Below are positions 25,893 through 33,878 of a stretch of DNA of 64,000 nucleotides, piece by piece. Position 1 is the stretch's first letter; every line of letters starts with the position of its first letter. A program made the position numbers and the translations under genes. The notes under the pieces are model-generated. The model saw nothing but the letters and a program-made list of their open reading frames with translations, was not told the origin of the DNA and did no database searches. The stretch comes from Ruthenibacterium lactatiformans (GTDB lineage: Bacteria; Bacillota; Clostridia; Oscillospirales; Ruminococcaceae), in contig NZ_JXXK01000017.1 in the NCBI RefSeq assembly GCF_000949455.1, positions 21,364 through 85,363 on the forward strand, read 5' to 3'.

Positions 25893-26453
25893 TCATTCTT
25901 TAAAGGTTTTTTCTACCAGCCCGGCGTATTCTGCGTAAGCACAATGATTCTTCAGTTCTGTGAGGCATTCGGTAATGCGTTTGTAATACCAGTAGTGTTC
26001 CTGTTTATCTTTTTGGTTGAATCTTTGCCATAACCGCTCTCCGTAAACAAGCTGATCCCGGTAAAGGGAACGGATATTGGAAAGCTTATCGCCGAGCGTT
26101 AACATTTTTACTTCTATGGAAGCGTCCCTCAAGTGATCTATTGTTTCCTGCTTACGGATTTTCCAGGTCGATCCGGCAGGCAGATCTTCTCGTTTGTTTT
26201 CGCTTTCTGCAGCGACCAAAGCGGCGATCCTTTCCCCAAAGGCTTCTTGAATGCATTCTGTTGTGGCGGCGGTATCCTCCACGACGTCGTGCAGAACAGC
26301 GGCTGCTATGACTTCTTCATCCGTTGTCAGAGTGCCTACAATAGACGCAGCCTCCAAGGGATGAAGAATGTAGGGGACCTGCGTACCCTTTCTCACCTGG
26401 CCGTTATGAGCCTTTACTGCGTACACGATTGCTTTATTTAATATTTCTCCCAT
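25893..26453 (-). CDS. HD-domain hydrolase (RelA/SpoT hydrolase-like, small alarmone hydrolase candidate)
   Basis: A 186-residue single-domain HD enzyme. The motifs are HNGQVRKGTQVPYILHPLEAA (residues 16-36), HDVVEDT (55-61) and LGDKLSNIRSL, the same order as in the hydrolase half of RelA/SpoT and in Mesh1-type hydrolases. It probably cleaves (p)ppGpp or a related nucleotide; no synthetase domain is present. The ATG at 26453 follows AAAGGCGG; open frame above it is just tRNA sequence. It lies downstream of two tRNA genes on the same strand, beyond a terminator. Confidence 0.85.
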   Translation of the reverse strand: MGEILNKAIVYAVKAHNGQVRKGTQVPYILHPLEAASIVGTLTTDEEVIAAAVLHDVVEDTAATTECIQEAFGERIAALVAAESENKREDLPAGSTWKIRKQETIDHLRDASIEVKMLTLGDKLSNIRSLYRDQLVYGERLWQRFNQKDKQEHYWYYKRITECLTELKNHCAYAEYAGLVEKTFKE

Positions 26454-26492
26454 GTTTATACCGCCTTTTTCCGGTGAGATGACAGCAAAAAT

Positions 26493-26530
26493 AAAAAAGT
26501 TACATTCCAAAAATGAAATGCAACTTTTTT
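26493..26530 (-). terminator. Terminator of the tRNA unit
   Basis: On the minus strand AAAAAGTTGCATT and AATGTAACTTTTTT form a hairpin directly after the tRNA-Tyr 3' end. Readthrough would supply transcripts to the HD hydrolase. Confidence 0.75.
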
Positions 26531-26615
26531 GGTGGGAGAGGATGGATTCGAACCATCGAAGCGAAGACGCAACAGATTTACAGTCTGCCCCCATTGGCCA
26601 CTCGGGAACTCTCCC
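26530..26615 (-). tRNA. tRNA-Tyr (GTA)
   Basis: 86 nt with encoded CCA. Acceptor GGGAGAG/CTCTCCC, a T-loop GGTTCGAATCC, long variable arm as in bacterial tRNA-Tyr, and anticodon GTA in the loop CTGTAAA. Confidence 0.96.
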
Positions 26616-26627
26616 ATATTCAATAAA

Positions 26628-26703
26628 TGGAGCTGGTGGACGGATTCGAACCCCCGACCTGCTGATTACAAATCAGCTGCTCTACCAGCTGAGCTACACC
26701 AGC
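26628..26703 (-). tRNA. tRNA-Thr (TGT)
   Basis: 76 nt with encoded CCA. Acceptor GCTGGTG/CACCAGC, anticodon stem GCTGA/TCAGC with loop TTTGTAA, giving anticodon TGT. It is 12 bp upstream of tRNA-Tyr in the same transcript. Confidence 0.96.
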
Positions 26704-26770
26704 GTGGAAATCGGCTTGCCAGCTTCATATCCTTTATATGCGCCCAAAAGAAGAATCATGGCGCTTAAAT

Positions 26771-26799
26771 ATAATATCAATTCCTCCGGCCTTTGTCAA
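26771..26799 (-). promoter_or_regulatory. tRNA-Thr/Tyr promoter
   Basis: On the minus strand TTGACA (26799-26794), 17-bp spacer, TATTAT (26776-26771). It lies 68 bp upstream of the tRNA-Thr 5' end. Confidence 0.82.
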
Positions 26800-26957
26800 G
26801 CCCCTTTTTTACCGGACGGAGAAAACTTTTACGGGAGCGCGGTACGCGCCTTTCCTCTTGCTTTTTTTGCCGCGCGGCTCTAAGATAAAAGAGGAAGAAA
26901 AGCGCCGCGCAGATGCGGCACGGCACACAACTGAACAGAGAAAGTGAGAGAACAGGA

Positions 26958-28085
26958 ATGGAACCCTCTAAAGTATATTTTACAGACATGCGTGCGCTGC
27001 CGGGCACGAACCTGCAGCAGAAACTCAAGCGGCTGATCCTCAAAGCGGGCATCGGACAGATCGATTTTCAGGATAAATATGCCGCTATCAAAATCCATTT
27101 CGGCGAACCGGGCAACCTTTCTTACCTGCGGCCCAATTTTGCAAAGACCGTTGCGGACGCCGTGAAAGAGCTGGGTGGCCGCCCGTTTCTGACAGACTGC
27201 AACACGCTGTATGTGGGGCGCCGCAAAAATGCGCTGGACCATATCGAAGCGGCTTATGAAAACGGGTTTTCGCCATTTTCCACCGGCTGCCAGATCATTA
27301 TTGCAGACGGCCTGAAGGGGACGGATGAGGTGGACGTGCCCGTGCGCGGCGGCGAATACATCCGGGAGGCCCATATCGGCCGCGCCGTGATGGATGCGGA
27401 TATATTCATTTCGCTGTCCCACTTCAAAGGGCACGAGAGCACGGGCTTCGGCGGCGCCATCAAGAATATCGGCATGGGCTGCGGTTCGCGCGCAGGAAAG
27501 ATGGACATGCATTGCGCGGGTAAGCCGGACGTGGACAAAAGCGTTTGCCGGGGCTGCGGTGTGTGCATGAAAAACTGCGCGCACGGAGCCATTGCTTTTG
27601 ATGAAAACCGCAAAGCGGGCATCGACCACGGCAAATGTGTGGGCTGCGGCCGCTGCATCGGTGCATGCAATTTTGACGCCGTATACAACGGCAACGATTC
27701 CGCCAACGACGAGCTGAACTGCAAGATGGCCGAGTACGCCAAGGCTGTGGTGGACGGCCGCCCGGCTTTCCATATCAATATCGTCAACCAGGTTTCGCCT
27801 TACTGCGACTGCCACGGTGAGAATGACACGGCTATCATTCCGGACGTGGGGATGTTCGCCAGCTTTGACCCTGTGGCGCTGGACGTAGCGTGCGCGGACG
27901 CGTGCAACCGCATGCCCGTGATGCCCGGAAGCCTGCTGGACGAAAACCTGCGCGCCTGCGGCGCCCGTGACCATCACGACCATTTTACGAATGTTTCTCC
28001 CAATACAGATTGGCGCTCGTGTATGGAGCATGGGGAAAAAATCGGTTTGGGCACACGCAGCTATGAACTGATTACAGTCAAATGA
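26958..28085 (+). CDS. DUF362 protein with two 4Fe-4S clusters
   Basis: A 375-residue protein. The N- and C-terminal parts are DUF362 (KIHFGEPGN near 37, VSLSHFKGHESTGFGGAIKN near 155, and a late DPVALD segment). In the middle are two ferredoxin-type motifs, CRGCGVCMKNC and CVGCGRCIGAC (about residues 196-240), each set up for a 4Fe-4S cluster. Members are common in anaerobes, with no firm function; an electron-transfer or maturation role is inferred. The ATG at 26958 follows GAGAGAACAGG. It is monocistronic, with a terminator 12 bp after the stop. Confidence 0.9.
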   Translation: MEPSKVYFTDMRALPGTNLQQKLKRLILKAGIGQIDFQDKYAAIKIHFGEPGNLSYLRPNFAKTVADAVKELGGRPFLTDCNTLYVGRRKNALDHIEAAYENGFSPFSTGCQIIIADGLKGTDEVDVPVRGGEYIREAHIGRAVMDADIFISLSHFKGHESTGFGGAIKNIGMGCGSRAGKMDMHCAGKPDVDKSVCRGCGVCMKNCAHGAIAFDENRKAGIDHGKCVGCGRCIGACNFDAVYNGNDSANDELNCKMAEYAKAVVDGRPAFHINIVNQVSPYCDCHGENDTAIIPDVGMFASFDPVALDVACADACNRMPVMPGSLLDENLRACGARDHHDHFTNVSPNTDWRSCMEHGEKIGLGTRSYELITVK

Positions 28086-28096
28086 AGAAGCTTTTG

Positions 28097-28124
28097 AGCG
28101 GCGGGGATACCCGCCGCTTTTTTA
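28097..28124 (+). terminator. Terminator after DUF362 gene
   Basis: Stem agcggcggg / cccgccgct with a 4-base loop, followed by TTTTTT. Confidence 0.88.
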
Positions 28125-28573
28125 TGCAGAGCTTCTTTCTGCACTTTGTACAGAAAACAGTTTGAATTAGCATGAAAATGTCAGTTTTTATTTAAAATAT
28201 ACAACAAATATCCATTTTTAAGGATAAAAATATATTTTTCATTTTTTGAGTTTATAATCTAATAATGAAAATTTTTACCTTATTATAGAAAATATGGAAA
28301 TTTATTTGTTTTATAATTATGAAAAAAAGATATCAAAACAAATGATTTTGTTGACTTTTTACAATTGTGATGATAATATCAAACCGTTGCAGGAAGCAGC
28401 ATAGCTTCCGCTTCTTCACATTTTGCTGCATGGATAATCCATGCGGCGCGGCCTTGCGCAGATGCGCGGGCCCTGCTGCCTGCGGCGGCGGGAGGCCCGG
28501 CGGCGCACATGCCGCATTGCAGGAGGTTCCGGCGGCGTGTGGGGAAAAATGCAAATGAAAAGGAGAGAAACGT
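28125..28573. other. Long leader/control region of the mgl operon
   Basis: There is no gene. 28140-28380 is strikingly AT-rich for this genome, with TATCC-N8-GGATA at about 28208-28225 and many A/T tracts. It ends in a good promoter at 28351-28379. The remaining 195 bp before mglB is a GC-rich leader with short inverted repeats (gcggcgcggcc, gccctgctgcctgcggcggcggg). No classical cre site was found. Confidence 0.65.
28351..28379 (+). promoter_or_regulatory. mgl operon promoter
   Basis: TTGACT (28351-28356), 17-bp spacer, TAATAT (28374-28379). The transcript would have a leader of about 187 nt before mglB. Confidence 0.78.
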
Positions 28574-29698
28574 ATGAAAAAAGTACTAGCGATCCTTCTG
28601 GCGGCGTGCCTGGCACTTTCTCTGGCGGCATGCGGCGGCAGCGGTTCTTCCGCGCCTGTTTCCACAGCGCCGGATACCTCTGGCTCCGCGCCGGCTTCCG
28701 CGCCTGCGGCGGCCGACGGCTCCATCGCCGTTTTCTATTACACGTACAGCGACACATATATTTCCACGGTCCGCACCGCGTTGGACGCGGAGTTGGATAA
28801 GCTGGGCGTTGAGTACCAGGACTATGATTCCAACTCTCAGCAGAATACCCAGACCGAGCAGGTTGATACTGCCATCACGAAAGGCGCTACCTGCCTGATT
28901 GTGAACATCGTCGAGACAGGCTCCGACGACGCGGCGCAGGGTATCGTGGACAAGGCGAAGGCAGCGGACATCCCCGTGATCTTCTTCAACCGCGAAGTGT
29001 CCGACGCCGTGGTGAACAGCTATGAAAAATGTGCGTTCATCGGCACTGACGCGGCCGAGGCCGGACACATGCAGGGCCAGATGATCGCTGATTATCTGCT
29101 GGCGAATTATGACGACGTGGACCTGAACGGTGACGGCACCATCTCCTATGTCATGTTTAAGGGCCAGAACGCCAACCCCGAGGCCGAATACCGCACCCAG
29201 TACGCCGTCGAGGACTGCGACGCTGCGCTGGAGGCCGCCGGCAAGCCGGCGCTGACGTTCTATGACGCCAACAACGCCGACAAGTTCCTGGTGGACCGTA
29301 ACGGCACATGGTCCGCGCAGGCTTCCAACGAGTATATGACGACGATTCTGTCCGAGTACACCGAGGCCAATAACAACATGGTCGAGCTGGTCATCTGCAA
29401 CAACGACGGCATGGCCGAGGGCGCCATCACAGCGCTCAAGACCGCCGGCTACAACGCCAGCGCGGACAAGGCCATCCCTGTGTTCGGCGTTGACGCCACC
29501 GATGCAGCCAAAGAGCTGATCGCCGCCGGCAGCATGGTCGGCAGCATCAAGCAGGACGCCGAAGGCATGGCGGCGGCCATTGCGCTGCTTGCCAAGAACG
29601 CCACCAGCGGCGCGGCCCTGATGGACGGCACCGACAGCTACAATGTGGATGATGCCAGTGCCAAGATCCGCATCCCGTACGCCGTTTACACCGGCTGA
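28574..29698 (+). CDS. mglB: Galactose/glucose ABC transporter binding lipoprotein
   Basis: A 374-residue periplasmic-type binding protein with a lipobox (LSLAACGGS, Cys about 20) anchoring it outside the membrane. The mature part follows the family 4 (ribose/galactose) pattern: QVDTAITKGATCLIVNIVETGSDD, IPVIFFNREVS, FKGQNANPEAEYRT, LVICNNDGMAEGAITAL and VFGVDATDAAKELI. These match MglB more closely than RbsB or XylF. The start at 28574 follows AAAAGGAG. It feeds MglA/MglC encoded just downstream. Confidence 0.92.
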   Translation: MKKVLAILLAACLALSLAACGGSGSSAPVSTAPDTSGSAPASAPAAADGSIAVFYYTYSDTYISTVRTALDAELDKLGVEYQDYDSNSQQNTQTEQVDTAITKGATCLIVNIVETGSDDAAQGIVDKAKAADIPVIFFNREVSDAVVNSYEKCAFIGTDAAEAGHMQGQMIADYLLANYDDVDLNGDGTISYVMFKGQNANPEAEYRTQYAVEDCDAALEAAGKPALTFYDANNADKFLVDRNGTWSAQASNEYMTTILSEYTEANNNMVELVICNNDGMAEGAITALKTAGYNASADKAIPVFGVDATDAAKELIAAGSMVGSIKQDAEGMAAAIALLAKNATSGAALMDGTDSYNVDDASAKIRIPYAVYTG

Positions 29699-29717
29699 TA
29701 GACCCGATCAAGCAAAC

Positions 29718-29759
29718 AGCAGGAAGATAGCTGCCTCTACGGGCGGCTATCTTCCTGCT
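29718..29759 (+). repeat. Perfect 14-bp hairpin between mglB and mglA
   Basis: Arms agcaggaagatagc and gctatcttcctgct with a 14-base spacer and no T run. It probably protects or separates the mglB message, so that binding protein is made in excess, rather than terminating transcription fully. Confidence 0.75.
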
Positions 29760-29792
29760 TGAATCTGAGATTTTACGCGGAGGAGAGGCCGA

Positions 29793-31295
29793 ATGGAGAA
29801 CAACAACAGCGTTCTGCTCGAAATGAAAAATATCTGCAAGTCCTTCCCCGGCGTCAAGGCGCTCGACAATGTTTCGCTGACGGTAAAGCGCGGCACGGTG
29901 CATGCACTGATGGGGGAAAACGGGGCGGGCAAGTCCACCCTGATGAAGTGCCTGTTCGGCATTTACAGCAAGGACAGCGGGCAGATCCTGCTGAATGGGA
30001 AGGAAGTCAGCTTCAAAACCTCGAAAGAGGCGCTGGAACACGGCGTCGCCATGGTGCATCAGGAGTTGAACCAGGCACTCAAGCGCAATGTTATGGACAA
30101 TATCTGGCTCGGCCGCTATCCCACGGTGGGGCCCTTCACGTCCGAAAAAAAGATGCTCGCTGATACGGCGGCGATTTTTGATGATTTGGGCATCCATGTG
30201 GACCCGCGCACCATTATGAGCACGATGCCCGTGGCCCAGCGCCAGATGGTGGAGATTGCCAAAGCTGTCTCGTACCATTCCGACGTCATCGTGTTCGACG
30301 AGCCCACCTCCTCGCTTACTGAGGAGGAAGTGGAGCACCTGTTCCGCATCATCAATATGCTGCGGGACCGCGGCTGCGGCATCATTTATATTTCCCACAA
30401 GATGGAGGAGATCCTGCGTATCTCCGACGAAGTGACCGTCATGCGCGATGGCGCGTGGGTCGCCACAGAGCCGGCGGCGGAAATGACGATGGAGCGCATC
30501 ATCAAGCTGATGGTGGGCCGTGAGCTGACAAACCGCTTCCCGCCCAAGGACAACGAGATCGGCGGCGTGCTGCTGGAGGTGGAGGGCCTGACGGCCATGC
30601 ATTCCAAGCTGCGCGATGTTTCCTTCAATGTACATAAGGGCGAGATCGTCGGCCTCGCCGGCCTGGACGGCTCCGGCCGCACCGAGGTGCTGGAAAATAT
30701 TTTCGGCGTGGCTACCCGCAAAAGCGGAGTCATCCGCCTGCACGGCAAAGAGGTGAAGAACCGCCGTGCCCGCGACGCGATCAAAAACAAGTTCGCGCTG
30801 CTCACCGAGGAGCGGCGCGCCACGGGCATCTTTGGCATTTTGGACATTCAGGAGAATACCACCATCTCCAGCTTGAAGAAATATAAGGTAAAGGGCCTGT
30901 ACCTCAGCAGAAAGAAGATGGAGGAGAGTACGGAGTGGTCCATTCGGGCCATGCGCATCAAAACGCCGTCTCAGGATACGAAGATCCGTTCGCTTTCGGG
31001 CGGCAACCAGCAGAAAGTCATCCTGGGCCGGTGGCTTCTGACAGACCCCGAGGTGCTGCTGCTGGACGAGCCCACCCGGGGCATTGACGTAGGTGCAAAG
31101 TACGAGATCTATCAGCTCATCATCAACCTCGCCAAAGAGGGCAAGGCCGTTATCATGGTGTCCTCGGAAATGCCGGAGCTTCTGGGCGTGTGCGACCGCA
31201 TCCTTGTAATGTCCGGCGGGCGGCTCGCCGGAGAAGTGGATGCAAAGGCCACGACGCAGGAAGAGATCATGACGCTTGCCGCCAAATACGCATAA
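29793..31295 (+). CDS. mglA: Galactose/methyl galactoside ABC transporter ATPase
   Basis: A 500-residue double ATPase of the sugar CUT2 type. First half: Walker A GENGAGKST near residue 43, VSYHSDVIVFDEPTSSLTEEE. Second half: degenerate P-loop GLDGSGRTE near 293, SLSGGNQQKVILGRWL and LLLDEPTRGIDVGAK. The degenerate second P-loop is usual for MglA/RbsA. It powers uptake through MglC. RBS GGAGGAG precedes the ATG. Confidence 0.95.
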   Translation: MENNNSVLLEMKNICKSFPGVKALDNVSLTVKRGTVHALMGENGAGKSTLMKCLFGIYSKDSGQILLNGKEVSFKTSKEALEHGVAMVHQELNQALKRNVMDNIWLGRYPTVGPFTSEKKMLADTAAIFDDLGIHVDPRTIMSTMPVAQRQMVEIAKAVSYHSDVIVFDEPTSSLTEEEVEHLFRIINMLRDRGCGIIYISHKMEEILRISDEVTVMRDGAWVATEPAAEMTMERIIKLMVGRELTNRFPPKDNEIGGVLLEVEGLTAMHSKLRDVSFNVHKGEIVGLAGLDGSGRTEVLENIFGVATRKSGVIRLHGKEVKNRRARDAIKNKFALLTEERRATGIFGILDIQENTTISSLKKYKVKGLYLSRKKMEESTEWSIRAMRIKTPSQDTKIRSLSGGNQQKVILGRWLLTDPEVLLLDEPTRGIDVGAKYEIYQLIINLAKEGKAVIMVSSEMPELLGVCDRILVMSGGRLAGEVDAKATTQEEIMTLAAKYA

Positions 31296-31307
31296 GGAGG
31301 AATCACT

Positions 31308-32399
31308 GTGGGAACGAATGCCAAACTGACCATCAAGCAGCGCTTGGAAAACTTCAAAGCCATGGAAAAGGAGGATAAGCGGCGCTGGTGGGGCGAGTTT
31401 TTCATTGATAATTCGCTCTATATCTTCCTTATTGCGGCTATCATCGGCATTGCCGTCTATAACCCGAACTTCGTGTCGATGAAATCCATCATCAACATCG
31501 TTTCGCTCTCGGCCGCGAATCTGCCCATTGCGCTGGGCATCGCGGGCGCGATCATTCTGACAGGCACCGACCTTTCGGCCGGGCGCGTTGTGGGCCTGAC
31601 GGCTTGCGTGGCGGCTTCGCTGCTGCAGATGGCGGAGTACCCCAATAAGATGTTCCCGGGCATCGGCACTGTCCCCGTGCCCATCGTCATCTTGGCGGTC
31701 ATTGCCATCGGCGCGCTGGTGGGCGCTGTCAACGGCTTTTGTACGGCCAAGTTCAATCTGCACCCGTTCATTGTCACGCTGGCCACCCAGCTCATCGTGT
31801 ACGGCACGCTGCTCATTTACCTGATGCAGGGCAACAACAACGGGCAGTCTATCTCCGGCTTGGATAAAAGTTATACCAATCTCATCACCGGCAGCATCCT
31901 TTCGGTGCCGGACGGCAAGGGCAATATGGTCCCCATCCCCAACTTTGTGTGGTATGCCATCGTAATCACCGTCGTGATGTGGTTCGTCTGGAACAAGACG
32001 ACTTTCGGCAAGAACATGTTCGCCGTAGGCTCCAATCCCGAGGCTGCGAACGTCTCCGGCGTGAACGTCGCCGCCACCACCATTCTGGTTTTCACGCTGG
32101 CGGGCGTGATGTACGGCTTCACCGGCTTCATCGAGGGCGCGCGCATCGGCGCGAATACGGCAAACACCGGCTTGAACTATGAGCTGGACGCCATCGCGGC
32201 CTGCGTCATCGGCGGCGTCTCGTTCGTCGGCGGTATCGGCAAGATCCGCGGCGTCATCATCGGCGTGGTGCTGCTGCGCATTATCTTCGTGGGCCTCACG
32301 TTTATGAGTGTCTCGTCCAATCTGCAGTACATCATCAAGGGCCTGATCATCCTTGTGGCCTGCGCCATCGATATGCGCAAGTATCTGGTACGCAAGTGA
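31308..32399 (+). CDS. mglC: Galactose/methyl galactoside ABC transporter permease
   Basis: A 363-residue membrane permease of the BPD_transp_2 family with eight or more hydrophobic segments. Characteristic are LPIALGIAGAIILTGTDLSAGRVVGL near residue 65-90, VGSNPEAANVSGVNV, and GLNYELDAIAACVIGGVSFVGGIG. It uses a GTG start 12 bp after mglA, following AAGGAGGA. MglB, MglA and MglC form a complete CUT2 importer for galactose or glucose. Confidence 0.94.
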   Translation: MGTNAKLTIKQRLENFKAMEKEDKRRWWGEFFIDNSLYIFLIAAIIGIAVYNPNFVSMKSIINIVSLSAANLPIALGIAGAIILTGTDLSAGRVVGLTACVAASLLQMAEYPNKMFPGIGTVPVPIVILAVIAIGALVGAVNGFCTAKFNLHPFIVTLATQLIVYGTLLIYLMQGNNNGQSISGLDKSYTNLITGSILSVPDGKGNMVPIPNFVWYAIVITVVMWFVWNKTTFGKNMFAVGSNPEAANVSGVNVAATTILVFTLAGVMYGFTGFIEGARIGANTANTGLNYELDAIAACVIGGVSFVGGIGKIRGVIIGVVLLRIIFVGLTFMSVSSNLQYIIKGLIILVACAIDMRKYLVRK

Positions 32400-32411
32400 C
32401 CGGAGGGCGCC

Positions 32412-32810
32412 ATGGAAGAAGAACACCGCTCGGAAGGCACGCTCCGGGACACTGCGCCCGAGCCGCGGTACCGCGGCTCGAACAATATGTACCGCGGCGT
32501 GACGATATCCGTGAAGGCGCTGACCGGGGCGATTTTGGCCGGTCTGGCCGCGCTTGCGCTTGCCATCGTGTTTCTTGCGGGCAGCGGCGGATTCACCGTT
32601 ACGTTTGAAACCGACGGCGGTTCCCAGGTGCCCGCGCAGACCTGCCGCTACGGCGAGCTGGTCCAGCGTCCCGAGGACCCCGTGAAAGAGGGATATGTCT
32701 TTGACGGCTGGTATTGGGACGTGGAACGTGAGCACAGACCCTGGGATTTTGCGCAGGATACGGTGGAGGACAGCATGTACCTCTACGCGCGCTGGCAGCC
32801 CGTGCCGTAA
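32412..32810 (+). CDS. Small membrane-anchored protein with one InlB B-repeat (Flg_new-like), in the mgl operon
   Basis: A 132-residue protein. The polar N-terminus (1-35) is followed by one membrane helix (about 36-56, LTGAILAGLAALALAIVFLAG) and then a single Listeria-Bacteroides repeat: FTVTFETDGGSQVPAQTCRYGE, LVQRPEDPVKEGYVFDGWYWD, YLYARW (residues 62-128). These repeats usually occur in large surface proteins; one copy on a tiny anchor is unusual. It starts 12 bp after mglC with a GGAGGG site, so it is co-transcribed with the transporter. Function unknown; it could be a cell-surface accessory of the importer. Confidence 0.8.
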   Translation: MEEEHRSEGTLRDTAPEPRYRGSNNMYRGVTISVKALTGAILAGLAALALAIVFLAGSGGFTVTFETDGGSQVPAQTCRYGELVQRPEDPVKEGYVFDGWYWDVEREHRPWDFAQDTVEDSMYLYARWQPVP

Positions 32811-32840
32811 ATGCGGCGCCGCGCCGAATCAAAGCTTAAA

Positions 32841-32882
32841 GGGCCCTGTACGGTTTTCCGTACAGGGCCGCCGTGTTTTTCC
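32841..32882 (+). terminator. Terminator of the mgl operon
   Basis: Stem gccctgtacgg / ccgtacagggc with a short loop, then GCCGTGTTTTTT. Confidence 0.85.
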
Positions 32883-32950
32883 GCCCTTATGCTTTCCTTA
32901 GAATTGCGCGTTAGGATACAGCTGCGGAAGCAAAAAGGAGTGGAGAAAAC

Positions 32951-33766
32951 ATGAAAAAACAAAATGGAATACGCGCCGTCCTGTGGACGGTCCTCATGCT
33001 GGCGGCCGCTCTGACGGGCTGCTGTGCCGATGGAGAGAACGTCTGCACGCTGGACCCGGCGGACCCGGCACGCTTTACCTGCGGCGGGGTGGAATATATT
33101 ACGCTGCGGGAGGCTGTGCCGCGTGATGCAGTGGGGCGCAAGCTGGGCGATATCCAGACACTGGCGGCGGTGGACGGGGAAGGGCGCGTCGTGGATACCT
33201 GCGGTGTGACGCTTTCCTTCTCTGCTTTGGCCCGGCTGGAGGAAAGGCTGCCGGAGGGCGGGCGCACCGTGCAGGTGCTGAACGTATGGGCGCTGCCCGG
33301 CACGACGGACGGCGCTGTGGCCGTGATGGTGGACGGCACATTCCGCCGCGCAGTACCCGCGGATGTACTGCCGCCGGAAGCGGAGGTCCTCAGCTTTGCA
33401 CGGCAGGCCGGGGGATACGGGGAGGCCTTTGCGGTGATGCCGGAGGACTGCCGCAGGCTCACTTGCGGAGAGACAGTCTACCTTGTCACAGATACACCCG
33501 TTGCGCCGGAGGCGCAGGGCGCATATCTGGGCGTGCTTGCCCGCTCCTGCGTGTTCGATGCGGATACCGGGCGGGAACTGACGCGCGCGGAGCTGGAGCA
33601 TATCGAACCGGTGCCGGGGCCGCTTTCCGCCCAGCGGCGGGAGAGCCGCGTGTACGGCGCGGTGTACGCGCTGGAGGGAACGGACAGCGGATCGGCTGTG
33701 GCGGTAGAGGTGGACGGCGCATTGCTGCGGGCCGAAGCGGAGCGGCGCGCGCCGGGCGCGTCCTGA
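32951..33766 (+). CDS. Lipoprotein with two tandem copies of a ~95-residue domain
   Basis: A 271-residue lipoprotein (lipobox AALTGCC, Cys about 24). Residues 41-135 and 169-262 align as an internal repeat: RFTCGGVEY... and RLTCGETVY... at the start, VGRKLG / QGAYLG in the middle, and YAL-GT-xG-AVAVxVDG at the end. The pattern resembles one lobe of NisI/SpaI-type lantibiotic-immunity lipoproteins, but I cannot confirm that. No lantibiotic genes lie nearby. It is a single-gene unit; the downstream terminator is shared with a convergent LacI gene. Confidence 0.75.
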   Translation: MKKQNGIRAVLWTVLMLAAALTGCCADGENVCTLDPADPARFTCGGVEYITLREAVPRDAVGRKLGDIQTLAAVDGEGRVVDTCGVTLSFSALARLEERLPEGGRTVQVLNVWALPGTTDGAVAVMVDGTFRRAVPADVLPPEAEVLSFARQAGGYGEAFAVMPEDCRRLTCGETVYLVTDTPVAPEAQGAYLGVLARSCVFDADTGRELTRAELEHIEPVPGPLSAQRRESRVYGAVYALEGTDSGSAVAVEVDGALLRAEAERRAPGAS

Positions 33767-33817
33767 CGCTGCCATCCGGGCGGCCCTTTGCCGCATCCCT
33801 GCCGGAGGGCTGGCGCA

Positions 33818-33864
33818 AAAAAAGGCGCTCTCAACAGCCGGAATGGCTGCGGAGCGCCTTTTTT
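33818..33864. terminator. Bidirectional terminator
   Basis: Outer arms aaaaaaggcgctc / gagcgcctttttt with an inner cagcc/ggctg stem. It lies between the lipoprotein gene (+) and a LacI gene (-). Confidence 0.88.
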
Positions 33865-33878
33865 GTTTTTCCGCGGGC

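Noticed and set aside
26454..26594. Longer N-terminus for the HD hydrolase
   Set aside because: The extension is translated from the tRNA-Tyr gene and its terminator; the ATG at 26453 has a good ribosome site.
26529..26768. 79-codon open frame across the tRNA pair
   Set aside because: Translation of tRNA-Tyr and tRNA-Thr sequence in antisense, a common mis-annotation.
28380..28573. Riboswitch in the mglB leader
   Set aside because: The leader is long and has GC-rich inverted repeats, but no known riboswitch core could be recognised by eye.
29547..32735. 1062-codon open frame on the minus strand
   Set aside because: It is antisense to mglB, mglA, mglC and the InlB-repeat gene, which all carry family motifs and ribosome sites. 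Low-complexity shadow.
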